This document shows, piece by piece, positions 26,791 through 35,916 of a stretch of 64,000 nt of DNA. Source of the DNA: Massilia sp. Root133 (GTDB lineage: Bacteria; Pseudomonadota; Gammaproteobacteria; Burkholderiales; Burkholderiaceae_D); contig NZ_LMEW01000004.1 in assembly GCF_001426525.1 (NCBI RefSeq), positions 126,191-190,190 on the forward strand, given 5' to 3'. Made by a program: the position numbers and the translations under genes. Each line of letters starts with the position of its first letter. Positions within the stretch are counted from its first letter, which is position 1. The notes beneath the pieces were generated by a model. It was not told where the DNA came from and ran no database searches. It saw nothing but the letters and a program-made list of their open reading frames with translations.

Positions 26791-28155
26791 GTGAGTCGTT
26801 ACCTCATCTCGACCTGGGAACCCGAGGTTCCCGCCTTCTGGCACAGCCGCGGCAAGCCCACGGCCAGCCGCAACCTCTGGATCTCGATCCCCGCGCTGAT
26901 GCTGGCGTTCGCGATCTGGATGGTGTGGAGCGTCGTCGTCGTCAACCTGCCGGCCATCGGCTTCAAATACAGCACCAACCAGCTGTTCTGGCTGGCCGCC
27001 GTGCCGGGCCTCTCGGGCGCCACACTGCGCATCTTTTACTCGTTCATGGTGCCGATCTTCGGCGGCCGCAAATGGACCGCCATCTCCACCGCGTCGCTGC
27101 TGATCCCCGCCCTCGGCATCGGCTTCGCCGTGCAGGATCCGAATACCAGCTACCCGACCATGCTCGTGCTGTCGCTGCTGTGCGGCTTCGGCGGCGGCAA
27201 CTTCGCGTCGTCGATGGCCAACATCAGCTTCTTCTACCCGAAAGCGCAGAAAGGCTACGCCCTCGGCATGAACGCGGGCCTCGGCAACCTGGGCGTCTCC
27301 GCCGTGCAGTTCGTCGTCCCGCTCGTGATCACCTTCGCGCTGTTCGGCGGCGAAGCGCAAACGTGGACCAAGGCCGCGGCCACCAAGCAGATGTGGCTGC
27401 AGAACGCGGGCTTCGTGTGGGTGCCGTTCATCATCGTCAGCACGCTGGCCGCCTGGTTCGGCATGAACGACCTCGCGTCGGCCAAGGCGTCGTTCGCCGA
27501 ACAGGCCGTGATCTTCAAGCGCAAGCACAACTGGCTCATGTGCTGGCTGTACGTGGGTACCTTCGGCTCGTTCATCGGCTATTCCGCCGCGTTCCCGCTG
27601 CTGACCAGCACCCTGTTCCCGCAAGTGAACCCGCTGCAGTACGCATTCGTCGGTCCCCTCGTCAGCGCCCTCGCCCGCGTGGCCGGCGGCTTCATCGCCG
27701 ACAAGCTGGGCGGCGCCCGCGTCACCGTGTGGACGTTCGTGTGCATGATCCTGGCCGTGCTGGGCGTATTGCACTTCCTGCACGCCGGCAGCTTCGCCGG
27801 CTTCTTCGGCATGTTCCTCGTGCTGTTCGCCTGCACCGGCGTCGGTAACGCATCCACCTTCCGCATGATCCCCGTGATCTTCCTGACCCTGCACCAGCGC
27901 GCCGCCAAGGGCCAGTCGGAAGGCGCACAAGCGCAGGCCGTCGCCAGCGCCAACAAGGAAGCGGCCGCCGTCCTCGGCTTCACCTCGGCCATCGCCGCCT
28001 ACGGCGCCTTCTTCATCCCGAAGAGCTACGGCACCTCGATTGCCCTGACGGGCAGCGCCGACGCCGCCCTGTGGTGCTTCATCGGCTTCTACGTCACCTG
28101 CATCGCCGTCACCTGGTGGTTCTATGCCCGCAAGGGTGCCGAGATCACCTGCTGA
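26791..28155 (+). CDS. narK: Nitrate/nitrite antiporter NarK2 (MFS)
   Basis: A 454-residue MFS protein starting with GTG after AGGAGAAC. It has the longer E. coli NarK-like N-terminus (ISTWEPEVPAFW) before helix 1, the nitrate-signature segment LLCGFGGGNFASSMANISFFYP and the second signature region FTSAIAAYGAFFIP. Type 2 NarK proteins exchange nitrate for nitrite across the inner membrane, which suits a respiratory NarG located downstream. It follows narK1 and is separated from narG by 274 bp that hold several regulatory repeats. Confidence 0.94.
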   Translation: MSRYLISTWEPEVPAFWHSRGKPTASRNLWISIPALMLAFAIWMVWSVVVVNLPAIGFKYSTNQLFWLAAVPGLSGATLRIFYSFMVPIFGGRKWTAISTASLLIPALGIGFAVQDPNTSYPTMLVLSLLCGFGGGNFASSMANISFFYPKAQKGYALGMNAGLGNLGVSAVQFVVPLVITFALFGGEAQTWTKAAATKQMWLQNAGFVWVPFIIVSTLAAWFGMNDLASAKASFAEQAVIFKRKHNWLMCWLYVGTFGSFIGYSAAFPLLTSTLFPQVNPLQYAFVGPLVSALARVAGGFIADKLGGARVTVWTFVCMILAVLGVLHFLHAGSFAGFFGMFLVLFACTGVGNASTFRMIPVIFLTLHQRAAKGQSEGAQAQAVASANKEAAAVLGFTSAIAAYGAFFIPKSYGTSIALTGSADAALWCFIGFYVTCIAVTWWFYARKGAEITC

Positions 28156-28210
28156 AAGCGGGGATCTCGCAAACCGTCGCGAGCGGCAGCGATGTCGTTC
28201 GAGAAGCGCA

Positions 28211-28229
28211 GCTGTACAAATCGTACAGC
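28211..28229. repeat. Inverted repeat in the narK2-narG gap
   Basis: GCTGTAC, a 5-base spacer AAATC, then GTACAGC: perfect 7-bp arms. It lies 219 bp before narG. It could be an operator half or a small RNA hairpin after narK2; there is no T-run for a terminator. Confidence 0.5.
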
Positions 28230-28280
28230 GAGCATCGCAGGACGACAGCGCAACGCGCAGCAGGCTTGCGACGTTCCGGC

Positions 28281-28296
28281 TAGTCATAAAGGAGTA
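28281..28296. promoter_or_regulatory. NarL/NarP 7-2-7 site upstream of narG
   Basis: TAGTCATAAAGGAGTA, read on the minus strand as TACTCCTTTATGACTA, fits the consensus at 13 of 14 positions and is the best of four such sites here. Eight bases after it (28304-28310) there is another heptamer, TACTCCC (6 of 7), so AGGAGTA and TACTCCC form an inverted pair. The 7-2-7 site ends 133 bp before the narG ATG. Confidence 0.65.
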
Positions 28297-28316
28297 GACG
28301 GCCTACTCCCTAATCC

Positions 28317-28362
28317 GGGCCGGGACCGACTTCTTGCGAATACCGCGTAGTCGGCCCGGTCC
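28317..28362. repeat. Imperfect long inverted repeat before narG
   Basis: GGGCCGGGACCGAC and GTCGGCCCGGTCC, 19 bases apart, pair at 11 of 13 positions. It lies between the NarL-like site and the narG ribosome site, so it would be in the leader RNA or overlap the promoter. The role is unknown. Confidence 0.4.
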
Positions 28363-28429
28363 GTAGACTGAACACAGCTGCACCACACCGAATATCGAGA
28401 GCGCGCCCCGGCGCGCCGTTGGAGAAACC

Positions 28430-31400
28430 ATGAGTCACTTTTTGGACCGCCTGAAGTTTTTCGGCAAACCGAGCGAGACGTTTTCGAATGGCCACGGGGC
28501 CGTCGTCAACGAAGACCGCACCTGGGAAAAGGCCTACCGCCAGCGTTGGCAGCACGACAAGATCGTGCGCTCCACGCACGGCGTCAACTGCACGGGCTCG
28601 TGCAGCTGGAAGGTCTATGTCAAGAACGGCCTGATCACCTGGGAGACCCAGCAGACCGACTACCCGCGCACCCGCCCGGACCTGCCGAACCATGAACCCC
28701 GCGGTTGCCCGCGCGGCGCCAGCTACTCGTGGTACGTCTACTCGGCGCAGCGCGTCAAGCACCCGATGGTGCGCGGCCGCCTGATGCAGCTGTGGCGCGA
28801 AGCGCGCGCGACCCGCGATCCGGTCGCGGCCTGGGATTACATCACGAACGATCCGCAGAAGGCCGCCAGCTACAAATCCGTGCGCGGCCAGGGCGGCTTC
28901 GTGCGCGCCAAGTGGGACGAGGTCAACGAGATCATCGCCGCCGCCAACGCCTACACGATCGGCAAATACGGGCCGGACCGCATCATCGGCTTCTCGCCGA
29001 TCCCCGCCATGTCGATGGTCAGCTATGCCGCCGGCACCCGCTACCTGAGCCTCATCGGCGGTGTCGCCATGAGCTTCTACGACTGGTATTGCGACCTGCC
29101 GCCATCCAGCCCGCAGGTGTGGGGCGAGCAGACCGACGTGCCGGAATCGGCCGACTGGTACAACTCCACGTACCTGATGGTATGGGGTTCGAACGTCCCG
29201 ATGACCCGCACCCCCGACGCCCACTTCTACACGGAAGTGCGCTACAAGGGCACGAAGACCGTCGCCGTGTCGTCCGACTTCGGCGAGATGGCCAAGTTCG
29301 GCGACATCTGGCTCGCACCCAAGCAGGGCACCGACGCGGCATTGGCCATGGCCATGGGCCACGTGATCCTGAAGGAATTCCACGCCACCGGCAAATCGAC
29401 GTACTTCCGCGACTACGCCAAGCAGTACACCGACTTCCCGATGCTCGTCATGCTGAAGGAACGCGACGGCACGCTGGTTCCCGACTACTTCCTGCGCGCG
29501 TCGCACCTGGCGAACAACCTGGACGAAGCCAACAACCCGGAATGGAAGACCCTCGTCATCGACCAGGCGACCGGCAAGATCGTCGCGCCGAGCGGCTCGA
29601 TCGGCTTCCGCTGGGGCGAGTCGGGCAAGTGGAACCTCGAACAGAAGGAAGGCGCCACCCGCAATCCGATCGATCCGCAGCTGTCGCTGCTGGACGGCCA
29701 TGACCGCATCGTCCCGGTGGGCTTCCCCTACTTCGGCGGCAAGGACGCCGAGGACCTCCTGCTGCGCAACGTGCCGGTGAAATCCATCACGCTGGCCGAC
29801 GGCACCACCGCGCTCGTCACCACCGTGTACGACCTGTCGATGGCGAACTACGGCGTCGACCGCGGCATCTGCCCGAACGCCGCGAAGAGCTACGACGACG
29901 ACGTCCCGTACACGCCCGCATGGCAGGTGAAGCACACCGGCGTGAAGGCCGCAGACGTCGTGACCGTGGCGCGCGAATTCGCCGACAATGCCGACCGCAC
30001 CCGCGGCAAGTCGATGGTGATCGTCGGCGCGGCGCTGAACCACTGGTACCACATGGACATGACGTACCGCGGCATCATCAACATCCTCATGATGTGCGGC
30101 TGCGTGGGCCAGAGCGGCGGCGGCTGGGCGCACTACGTCGGCCAGGAAAAGCTGCGCCCGCAGACCGGCTGGACGCCGCTCGCCTTCGCACTGGACTGGA
30201 ACCGCCCGATGCGCCAGATGAACGGCACGTCGTTCTTCTATGCCCACACGAGCCAGTGGCGCCACGAGAAGCTGCACACGTCCGAGATCCTGTGCCCGAC
30301 GGCGGACGGCAAGCTGGAAGAGATGGCGCTGATCGACTTCAACGCCAAGGCCGAGCGCATGGGCTGGCTGCCGTCGGCGCCGCAGCTCGAAACGAACCCG
30401 CTGGACGTCGTCCGCGCCGCGGAAAGCGCGGGCCAGGACCCGGCGCAGTACGCGGTCGAGCAGATCAAGGCCGGCAAGCTGAATTTCTCGTGCGACGACC
30501 CGGACAACCCCGCGAACTTCCCGCGCAATATGTTCGTGTGGCGCTCCAACATCCTGGGCAGCTCGGGCAAGGGCCACGAGTACTTCCTGAAATACCTGCT
30601 GGGCACCCAGAACGCGCTGATGAGCGACGAAGACGCCTGCGTCAAGCCGCGCGACGTGAAGGTGCGCCCGGCCGCCGAGGGCAAGCTGGACCTGCTCGTG
30701 GTGCTGGACTTCCGCATGTCGACGACGTGCCTGTACGGCGACATCGTGCTGCCGACGGCGACCTGGTACGAGAAGGACGACCTGAACACGTCCGACATGC
30801 ACCCGTTCATCCACCCGCTGTCCGAAGCCGTGCAGCCGCTGTGGGAAGCGAAGTCGGACTGGGAAATCTACAAGGGCATCGCGGCCAAGCTGTCGGAAAT
30901 CGGCGGCGCCCACCTGGGCACCCGCAAGGACCTGATCCTCACGCCGCTGCTGCACGACACCCCGGGCGAACTCGGTCAGCCGTTCGATCCGAAGGACTGG
31001 CGCCTCGGCGAGTGCGAGCCGGTGCCGGGCAAGACGATGCCGTCGATGACGGTCGTGGAACGCGACTACCGCCAGATCCACAAGAAATTCACGTCGATCG
31101 GGCCCCTGCTGGAAAAAGTGGGCAACGGCGGCAAGGGCATCGACTGGAAGACGGGCCATGAAGTGGACGTCCTGCGCGGCATCAACCGCACCGTGCTGGA
31201 GGAAGGCGTGTCGAAAGGCCAGCCGCGCCTGGACACGGCGATCGACGCCGCCGAGATGATCCTCACGCTGGCGCCGGAAACGAACGGCCACGTGGCGGTG
31301 AAGGCCTGGGAAGCGCTGTCGAAGATCACGGGCCGCGACCACACGCACCTGGCCATTCCGCGCGAGCATGACAGCATCCGCTTCCGCGACGTGCAGGCGC

Positions 31401-32239
31401 AGCCGCGCAAGATCATCTCGTCGCCGACGTGGTCGGGCCTGGAAAGCGAGGAAGTCAGCTACAACGCCGGCTATACGAACGTCCATGAACTGATCCCCTG
31501 GCGCACGCTGACGGGCCGCCAGCAGTTCTACCAGGACCACGTCTGGATGCGCGACTTCGGCGAGGGACTGTGCGTGTACAAGGCCGCGATCAACACCAAG
31601 ACGACGGAAGCGATCATGAACCGCCGTCCGAACGGGAACAAGGAACTGGCGCTGAACTGGATCACCCCGCACCAGAAATGGGGCATCCACTCGACCTACT
31701 CCGACAACCTGCGCATGCTGACCTTGTCGCGCGGCGGCCCGCACGTGTGGCTGTCCGAGATCGACGCGAAAGCGGCGGGCATCGAGGACAACGACTGGAT
31801 CGAGGTGTTCAACGTGAACGGCACGCTGACGGCGCGCGCCGTGGTGAGCCAGCGCGTCCCGGAAGGCATGACGCTCATGTACCACGCCCAGGAAAAGATC
31901 GTGAACGTGCCCGGTGCGGAGATGTCGAAGAAACGCGGCGGCATCCACAACTCGGTGACGCGCACGGTGACCAAGCCGACCCACATGATCGGCGGCTACG
32001 CCCAGCTGTCGTACGGCTTCAACTACTACGGCACGGTCGGTTCCAACCGCGACGAATTCGTGGTGGTCCGCAAGATGCGCGACGTGAACTGGATGGAAGG
32101 CGCCCGCGACGAATCGCGTCCGAACGGCGAGCAGCAACCGGCGCGCCCCGCCCCGGCACGGCCGGCAGGCACGCCGAAGCACGAGACGGAAGACCGCGAA
32201 CCCGCGCTGGCACGCGTCGCCAGCCCGAAGGGTGCTTGA
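28430..32239 (+). CDS. narG: Respiratory nitrate reductase alpha subunit NarG
   Basis: A 1269-residue catalytic subunit binding the bis-MGD molybdenum cofactor; it reduces nitrate to nitrite on the cytoplasmic face. The His-Cys3 pattern for the FS0 4Fe-4S cluster is seen as STHGVNCTGSCSWKVY with a later GCPRGASYSW. The conserved QTDVPESADWYNS provides the Mo-ligand Asp region, followed by LMVWGSNVPMTRTPDAHF. Length matches E. coli NarG (1247). No Tat signal, as expected for the membrane-bound Nar. TTGGAGAAACC precedes the ATG. The order G-H-J-I is standard, with a parvulin gene added at the end. Confidence 0.97.
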   Translation: MSHFLDRLKFFGKPSETFSNGHGAVVNEDRTWEKAYRQRWQHDKIVRSTHGVNCTGSCSWKVYVKNGLITWETQQTDYPRTRPDLPNHEPRGCPRGASYSWYVYSAQRVKHPMVRGRLMQLWREARATRDPVAAWDYITNDPQKAASYKSVRGQGGFVRAKWDEVNEIIAAANAYTIGKYGPDRIIGFSPIPAMSMVSYAAGTRYLSLIGGVAMSFYDWYCDLPPSSPQVWGEQTDVPESADWYNSTYLMVWGSNVPMTRTPDAHFYTEVRYKGTKTVAVSSDFGEMAKFGDIWLAPKQGTDAALAMAMGHVILKEFHATGKSTYFRDYAKQYTDFPMLVMLKERDGTLVPDYFLRASHLANNLDEANNPEWKTLVIDQATGKIVAPSGSIGFRWGESGKWNLEQKEGATRNPIDPQLSLLDGHDRIVPVGFPYFGGKDAEDLLLRNVPVKSITLADGTTALVTTVYDLSMANYGVDRGICPNAAKSYDDDVPYTPAWQVKHTGVKAADVVTVAREFADNADRTRGKSMVIVGAALNHWYHMDMTYRGIINILMMCGCVGQSGGGWAHYVGQEKLRPQTGWTPLAFALDWNRPMRQMNGTSFFYAHTSQWRHEKLHTSEILCPTADGKLEEMALIDFNAKAERMGWLPSAPQLETNPLDVVRAAESAGQDPAQYAVEQIKAGKLNFSCDDPDNPANFPRNMFVWRSNILGSSGKGHEYFLKYLLGTQNALMSDEDACVKPRDVKVRPAAEGKLDLLVVLDFRMSTTCLYGDIVLPTATWYEKDDLNTSDMHPFIHPLSEAVQPLWEAKSDWEIYKGIAAKLSEIGGAHLGTRKDLILTPLLHDTPGELGQPFDPKDWRLGECEPVPGKTMPSMTVVERDYRQIHKKFTSIGPLLEKVGNGGKGIDWKTGHEVDVLRGINRTVLEEGVSKGQPRLDTAIDAAEMILTLAPETNGHVAVKAWEALSKITGRDHTHLAIPREHDSIRFRDVQAQPRKIISSPTWSGLESEEVSYNAGYTNVHELIPWRTLTGRQQFYQDHVWMRDFGEGLCVYKAAINTKTTEAIMNRRPNGNKELALNWITPHQKWGIHSTYSDNLRMLTLSRGGPHVWLSEIDAKAAGIEDNDWIEVFNVNGTLTARAVVSQRVPEGMTLMYHAQEKIVNVPGAEMSKKRGGIHNSVTRTVTKPTHMIGGYAQLSYGFNYYGTVGSNRDEFVVVRKMRDVNWMEGARDESRPNGEQQPARPAPARPAGTPKHETEDREPALARVASPKGA

Positions 32240-32259
32240 AAAGATAACGAGGTAAAGAC

Positions 32260-33816
32260 ATGAAAATCAGAGCACAAATCGGCATGGTGCTGAACCTGGA
32301 CAAATGCATCGGCTGCCACACCTGCTCGGTGACCTGCAAGAACGTCTGGACGAGCCGCGACGGCGTGGAATACGCATGGTTCAATAACGTCGAGACGAAG
32401 CCCGGCATCGGCTACCCGAAGGAATGGGAGAACCAGGACAAGTGGAACGGCGGCTGGAAACGCACCGCGTCCGGCAAGATCGAACCGCGCCAGGGCAGCC
32501 GTTTGAAAATCCTGGCGAACATCTTCGCCAACCCGAACCTGCCGCAGATCGACGAGTACTACGAGCCGTTCACGTACGACTACGAGCGGCTGCAGAACGC
32601 GCCGCTGTCCGAGACGCCGCCGACCGCCCGTCCGATCTCCGTCCTGACCGGCAAGAAGATGGACAAGATCGAATGGGGTCCGAACTGGGAGGACGACCTG
32701 GGCGGCGAATTCGCCAAGCGCAGCAAGGATAAACTGTTCGACAACGTGCAGAAGGAGATGTACTCGACGTTCGAGAACACCTTCATGATGTACCTGCCGC
32801 GCCTGTGCGAGCACTGCCTGAACCCGACCTGCGTGGCATCGTGCCCGTCCGGCTCCGTGTACAAGCGCGAGGACGACGGCATCGTGCTGATCGACCAGGA
32901 CAAGTGCCGCGGCTGGCGCATGTGCATCTCGGGCTGCCCGTACAAGAAGATCTACTACAACTGGTCGTCCGGCAAGGCCGAGAAGTGCACGTTCTGCTAC
33001 CCGCGCATCGAAGCGGGCCAGCCGACCGTGTGCTCGGAAACCTGCGTGGGCCGCATCCGCTACCTGGGCGTGCTGCTGTACGACGCCGACAAGATCGAAG
33101 CCGCGGCCTCGGTCGCCGACGAGCAGGACCTGTACGAAGCGCAGCTCGGCCTGTTCCTCGATCCGCACGATCCCGAGGTGATCGCGGAAGCCCGCCGCCA
33201 GGGCATCCCGGACTCGTGGCTCGAATCCGCCAAGCGCTCGCCCGTCTACAAGATGGCCGTCGAATGGAAGATCGCGTTCCCGCTGCACCCGGAATACCGC
33301 ACGTTGCCGATGGTCTGGTACATCCCGCCGCTGTCGCCGATCCAGGCCGCGGCCGAAAGCGGCAAGATGGGCATGAACGGCATCCTGCCAGACACGAAGA
33401 GCCTGCGCATCCCCGTGCGCTACCTCGCCAACCTGCTCACCGCGGGCAAGGAAGCGCCGGTCGTGCATGCGCTGGACCGCATGCTGGCGATGCGTGCCTA
33501 CATGCGTTCGAAGTCGGTGGACAAGGTCGAGAACCTCGACGTGCTGCGCCAGGTGGGCCTGTCGCAGGCGGTCGTGGAAGACATGTACCACATCATGGCC
33601 ATCGCGAACTACGAAGACCGCTTCGTGATCCCGAGCAGCCACAAGGAGATGGCCGAGGACAGCTTCAACGAAAAGGGTTCGTGCGGCTTCTCGTTCGGTA
33701 ACGGCTGCTCGGACGGCACCAGCGACGCCTCGCTGTTCGGCAAGAAGAAACAGGGATCGACGATCTTCATCTCGATGCCGAAATCGCGCAAGAAGAAAGA
33801 AACGGAAGGAGCCTGA
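32260..33816 (+). CDS. narH: Respiratory nitrate reductase beta subunit NarH
   Basis: A 518-residue iron-sulfur subunit that passes electrons from NarI to NarG. Four cysteine groups are visible: CIGCHTCSVTCKNVW, CEHCLNPTCVASCP, CRGWRMCISGCPYKK and CTFCYPR with VCSETCVG. The third group has Trp in place of the second Cys, as in NarH, making the 3Fe-4S cluster. It is cytoplasmic and starts 20 bases after narG with GAGGTAA as the ribosome site. The C-terminal tail KKKQGSTIF... is a slightly longer variant than E. coli NarH. Confidence 0.97.
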   Translation: MKIRAQIGMVLNLDKCIGCHTCSVTCKNVWTSRDGVEYAWFNNVETKPGIGYPKEWENQDKWNGGWKRTASGKIEPRQGSRLKILANIFANPNLPQIDEYYEPFTYDYERLQNAPLSETPPTARPISVLTGKKMDKIEWGPNWEDDLGGEFAKRSKDKLFDNVQKEMYSTFENTFMMYLPRLCEHCLNPTCVASCPSGSVYKREDDGIVLIDQDKCRGWRMCISGCPYKKIYYNWSSGKAEKCTFCYPRIEAGQPTVCSETCVGRIRYLGVLLYDADKIEAAASVADEQDLYEAQLGLFLDPHDPEVIAEARRQGIPDSWLESAKRSPVYKMAVEWKIAFPLHPEYRTLPMVWYIPPLSPIQAAAESGKMGMNGILPDTKSLRIPVRYLANLLTAGKEAPVVHALDRMLAMRAYMRSKSVDKVENLDVLRQVGLSQAVVEDMYHIMAIANYEDRFVIPSSHKEMAEDSFNEKGSCGFSFGNGCSDGTSDASLFGKKKQGSTIFISMPKSRKKKETEGA

Positions 33817-33817
33817 C

Positions 33818-34477
33818 ATGACCCACTACCGCATCCTGTCCGCGTTGCTGCTCTACCCGGAGGGCGACCTCGTCGCCGCCCTGCCCGAGCTGGAAGACGG
33901 CCTGCCGCTTCCGATGCGCGCCCGGGTGGCGCCGCTGCTGGCGCACCTGGCCGAGAACGACATGATCACGCTGCAGCAGGAATACGTGCAGACGTTCGAC
34001 CGCACGCCGTCGCACTCGCTGCATTTGTTCGAGCACATCCACGGCGAATCGCGCGACCGCGGCCAGGCCATGGTCGACCTGATGGAAGAGTACAAGAAGC
34101 ACGGCCTGGAAATGCAGGGCGACGAGCTGCCGGACTTCGTGCCGCTTTTCCTCGAATTCCTGTCGCAGCTGGATGAACAGGAAGCCGGCCGCCTGCTGGG
34201 CGACGCGGTCCACGTGCTGGCCTTCATCGGCCGCAAGCTGGCCGCGAACGGCAGCCCGTATGCCGGCGTGTTCGACGTGCTGGAAGGCTTGTCCCCGGTC
34301 GCGGCGGAAGAACTGTCCGAGCCGCCGATCAAGGACATGGACGAAGCGCTGGAAACCTTCGGCCCCGGCGCGGACGGCGTCGAGCCCCTGCTCAAGCCGC
34401 AGGCGTCGGGCCCGCAACCGATCAATTTTTACCCGCGCGGCACGCGTCCTGCCGTGCATCAGGAGGAGGCAGCATGA
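33818..34477 (+). CDS. narJ: Nitrate reductase chaperone NarJ
   Basis: A 219-residue all-helical TorD/NarJ-family chaperone that holds apo-NarG until the molybdenum cofactor and clusters are inserted and NarI is met. The YVQTFDRTPSHSLHLFEH segment is the family signature. It starts one base after the narH stop and overlaps narI by four bases (ATGA). Confidence 0.96.
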   Translation: MTHYRILSALLLYPEGDLVAALPELEDGLPLPMRARVAPLLAHLAENDMITLQQEYVQTFDRTPSHSLHLFEHIHGESRDRGQAMVDLMEEYKKHGLEMQGDELPDFVPLFLEFLSQLDEQEAGRLLGDAVHVLAFIGRKLAANGSPYAGVFDVLEGLSPVAAEELSEPPIKDMDEALETFGPGADGVEPLLKPQASGPQPINFYPRGTRPAVHQEEAA

Positions 34478-35157
34478 ACTATATAAATCAATTCCTGTTC
34501 GGCATCTACCCGTACATCGCGCTGGCGATCTTCCTGCTCGGGAGCCTGATCCGCTTCGACCGCGAGCAATACACGTGGCGCTCCGAATCCACGCAAGTGC
34601 TGCACAGGGGCCAGCTGCGGCTGGGCAGCATCCTGTTCCACGTCGGGATCATCGGCCTGCTGGGCGGCCACGCCGTCGGCCTGCTGACGCCCGTGTGGGT
34701 GTGGGATACGCTTGGTGTCACGCACGGCGCCAAGCAGCTGTTCGCGATGGCCGCGGGCGGCGTGATGGGCACCCTGTGCCTGTTCGGCATCCTGCTGCTG
34801 CTCGCCCGCCGCCTCGGCAACGAGCGCCTGCGCGCCGCCACCACGTTCAAGGACAAGATCGTGCTGCTGTGGATCCTCGGTACCCTGCTCCTCGGCCTGT
34901 CGTCGATCTTCGTGTCGGCGGGTCACCTGGACGGCCACATGATGGTCCTGCTGATGACCTGGGCCCAGCACATCGTGACGTTCCGCGGCGACGCCGCCGG
35001 CTTCATCCTCGATGCGCCGCTCGTGTTCAAGCTGCACCTGTTCATGGGGATGTCGCTGTTCGTCATCTTCCCGTTCACCCGCCTCGTCCACATCTGGAGC
35101 GGTTTCGGCGCGGTGACTTACCTGGGCCGTGCCTTCCAGCTGGTCCGTCCGCGCTAA
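34474..35157 (+). CDS. narI: Nitrate reductase gamma subunit NarI (cytochrome b)
   Basis: A 227-residue inner-membrane dihaem b subunit that oxidises ubiquinol. Five hydrophobic helices are visible, starting with QFLFGIYPYIALAIFLLGSL. Haem-ligand histidines fall in SILFHVGIIGLLGGHAVG near the second helix and in the last helices KLHLFMGMSLF and FTRLVHIWS. Quinol supply in anoxia links this subunit to the ubiUVT genes upstream. It overlaps narJ and is followed nine bases later by the parvulin gene. Confidence 0.96.
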   Translation: MNYINQFLFGIYPYIALAIFLLGSLIRFDREQYTWRSESTQVLHRGQLRLGSILFHVGIIGLLGGHAVGLLTPVWVWDTLGVTHGAKQLFAMAAGGVMGTLCLFGILLLLARRLGNERLRAATTFKDKIVLLWILGTLLLGLSSIFVSAGHLDGHMMVLLMTWAQHIVTFRGDAAGFILDAPLVFKLHLFMGMSLFVIFPFTRLVHIWSGFGAVTYLGRAFQLVRPR

Positions 35158-35166
35158 GGAGCAATC

Positions 35167-35913
35167 ATGGGTATCTCCGTCAACGGCGTCGAGATCGACG
35201 ACCGCCAGATCGAACAGGAACTGCCGCACCACAAGGGCACCCCCAACCCGCTGAAGGCATCGGTGCACGAAGTCGTGCTGCGCACCGTGTTGCTGCAGGA
35301 AGCGGACCGCCTCGGGATTGCCGGCGCCGACGACGACGCACGCGTCGAGGCGCTGCTGACGCAGGAGGTCAGCGTGCCGCAGGCCGACGAGGCGGCGTGC
35401 CTCACCTACTACCGGAACCACCCGGACAGGTTCACCCGCGGCGCAATGGTCGAAGCGCGCCACATCCTGTTCCAGGTGACGCCGACCGTGCCCCTGGACC
35501 TCGTCCGCGAAACGGCGGAGGACATCCTGGCGGCGCTGCGGGCCGCGCCGGAACGCTTCGGCGAACTGGCGGCGCAGTATTCGAACTGCCCGTCCGGCGC
35601 CGTGGGCGGCAGCCTCGGCCAACTGAGCCGCGGCGACTGCGTGCCGGAATTCGACGACGTGCTGTTCCGCCTCGGCGAAAACGAGCTGGCCGCGCGCCCC
35701 ATCGAGACGCGCTTCGGCCTGCACATCGTCCAGGTGCTGCGCCGCATCGACGGCTCGCTGCTGCCGTTCGAAACGGTGAAATCGCAGGTCGCCGCATGGC
35801 TCGCGACGGCCGCGCTGCAGCGGGGCATCCACCAGTACCTGCAGATCCTCGTGGGCCGCGCACGCATCGAGGGCATCACGCTGGAAGGGAGCGCGACGCC
35901 GCTCGTGCAGTAG
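35167..35913 (+). CDS. Parvulin-type peptidyl-prolyl isomerase of the nar operon
   Basis: A 248-residue protein with a NifM/PpiC layout: an N-terminal helical region (residues 1-95) and a rotamase domain (about 96-200, ARHILFQV then GGSLGQLSRGDCVPEFDDVLF and ETRFGLHIVQV). No signal peptide is seen, so it is cytoplasmic, unlike periplasmic SurA or PpiD. AAGGAGCAATC precedes the ATG, nine bases after narI. A cytoplasmic isomerase at the end of a nar operon suggests help in folding or maturing NarGH, parallel to NifM and nitrogenase iron protein; this is inference from position. Confidence 0.9.
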   Translation: MGISVNGVEIDDRQIEQELPHHKGTPNPLKASVHEVVLRTVLLQEADRLGIAGADDDARVEALLTQEVSVPQADEAACLTYYRNHPDRFTRGAMVEARHILFQVTPTVPLDLVRETAEDILAALRAAPERFGELAAQYSNCPSGAVGGSLGQLSRGDCVPEFDDVLFRLGENELAARPIETRFGLHIVQVLRRIDGSLLPFETVKSQVAAWLATAALQRGIHQYLQILVGRARIEGITLEGSATPLVQ

Positions 35914-35916
35914 AAA

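Noticed and set aside
28310..32182. A frame of about 1290 residues antisense to narG.
   Set aside because: It mirrors narG, is His/Arg/Val-rich and has no known motif, while narG is unmistakable.
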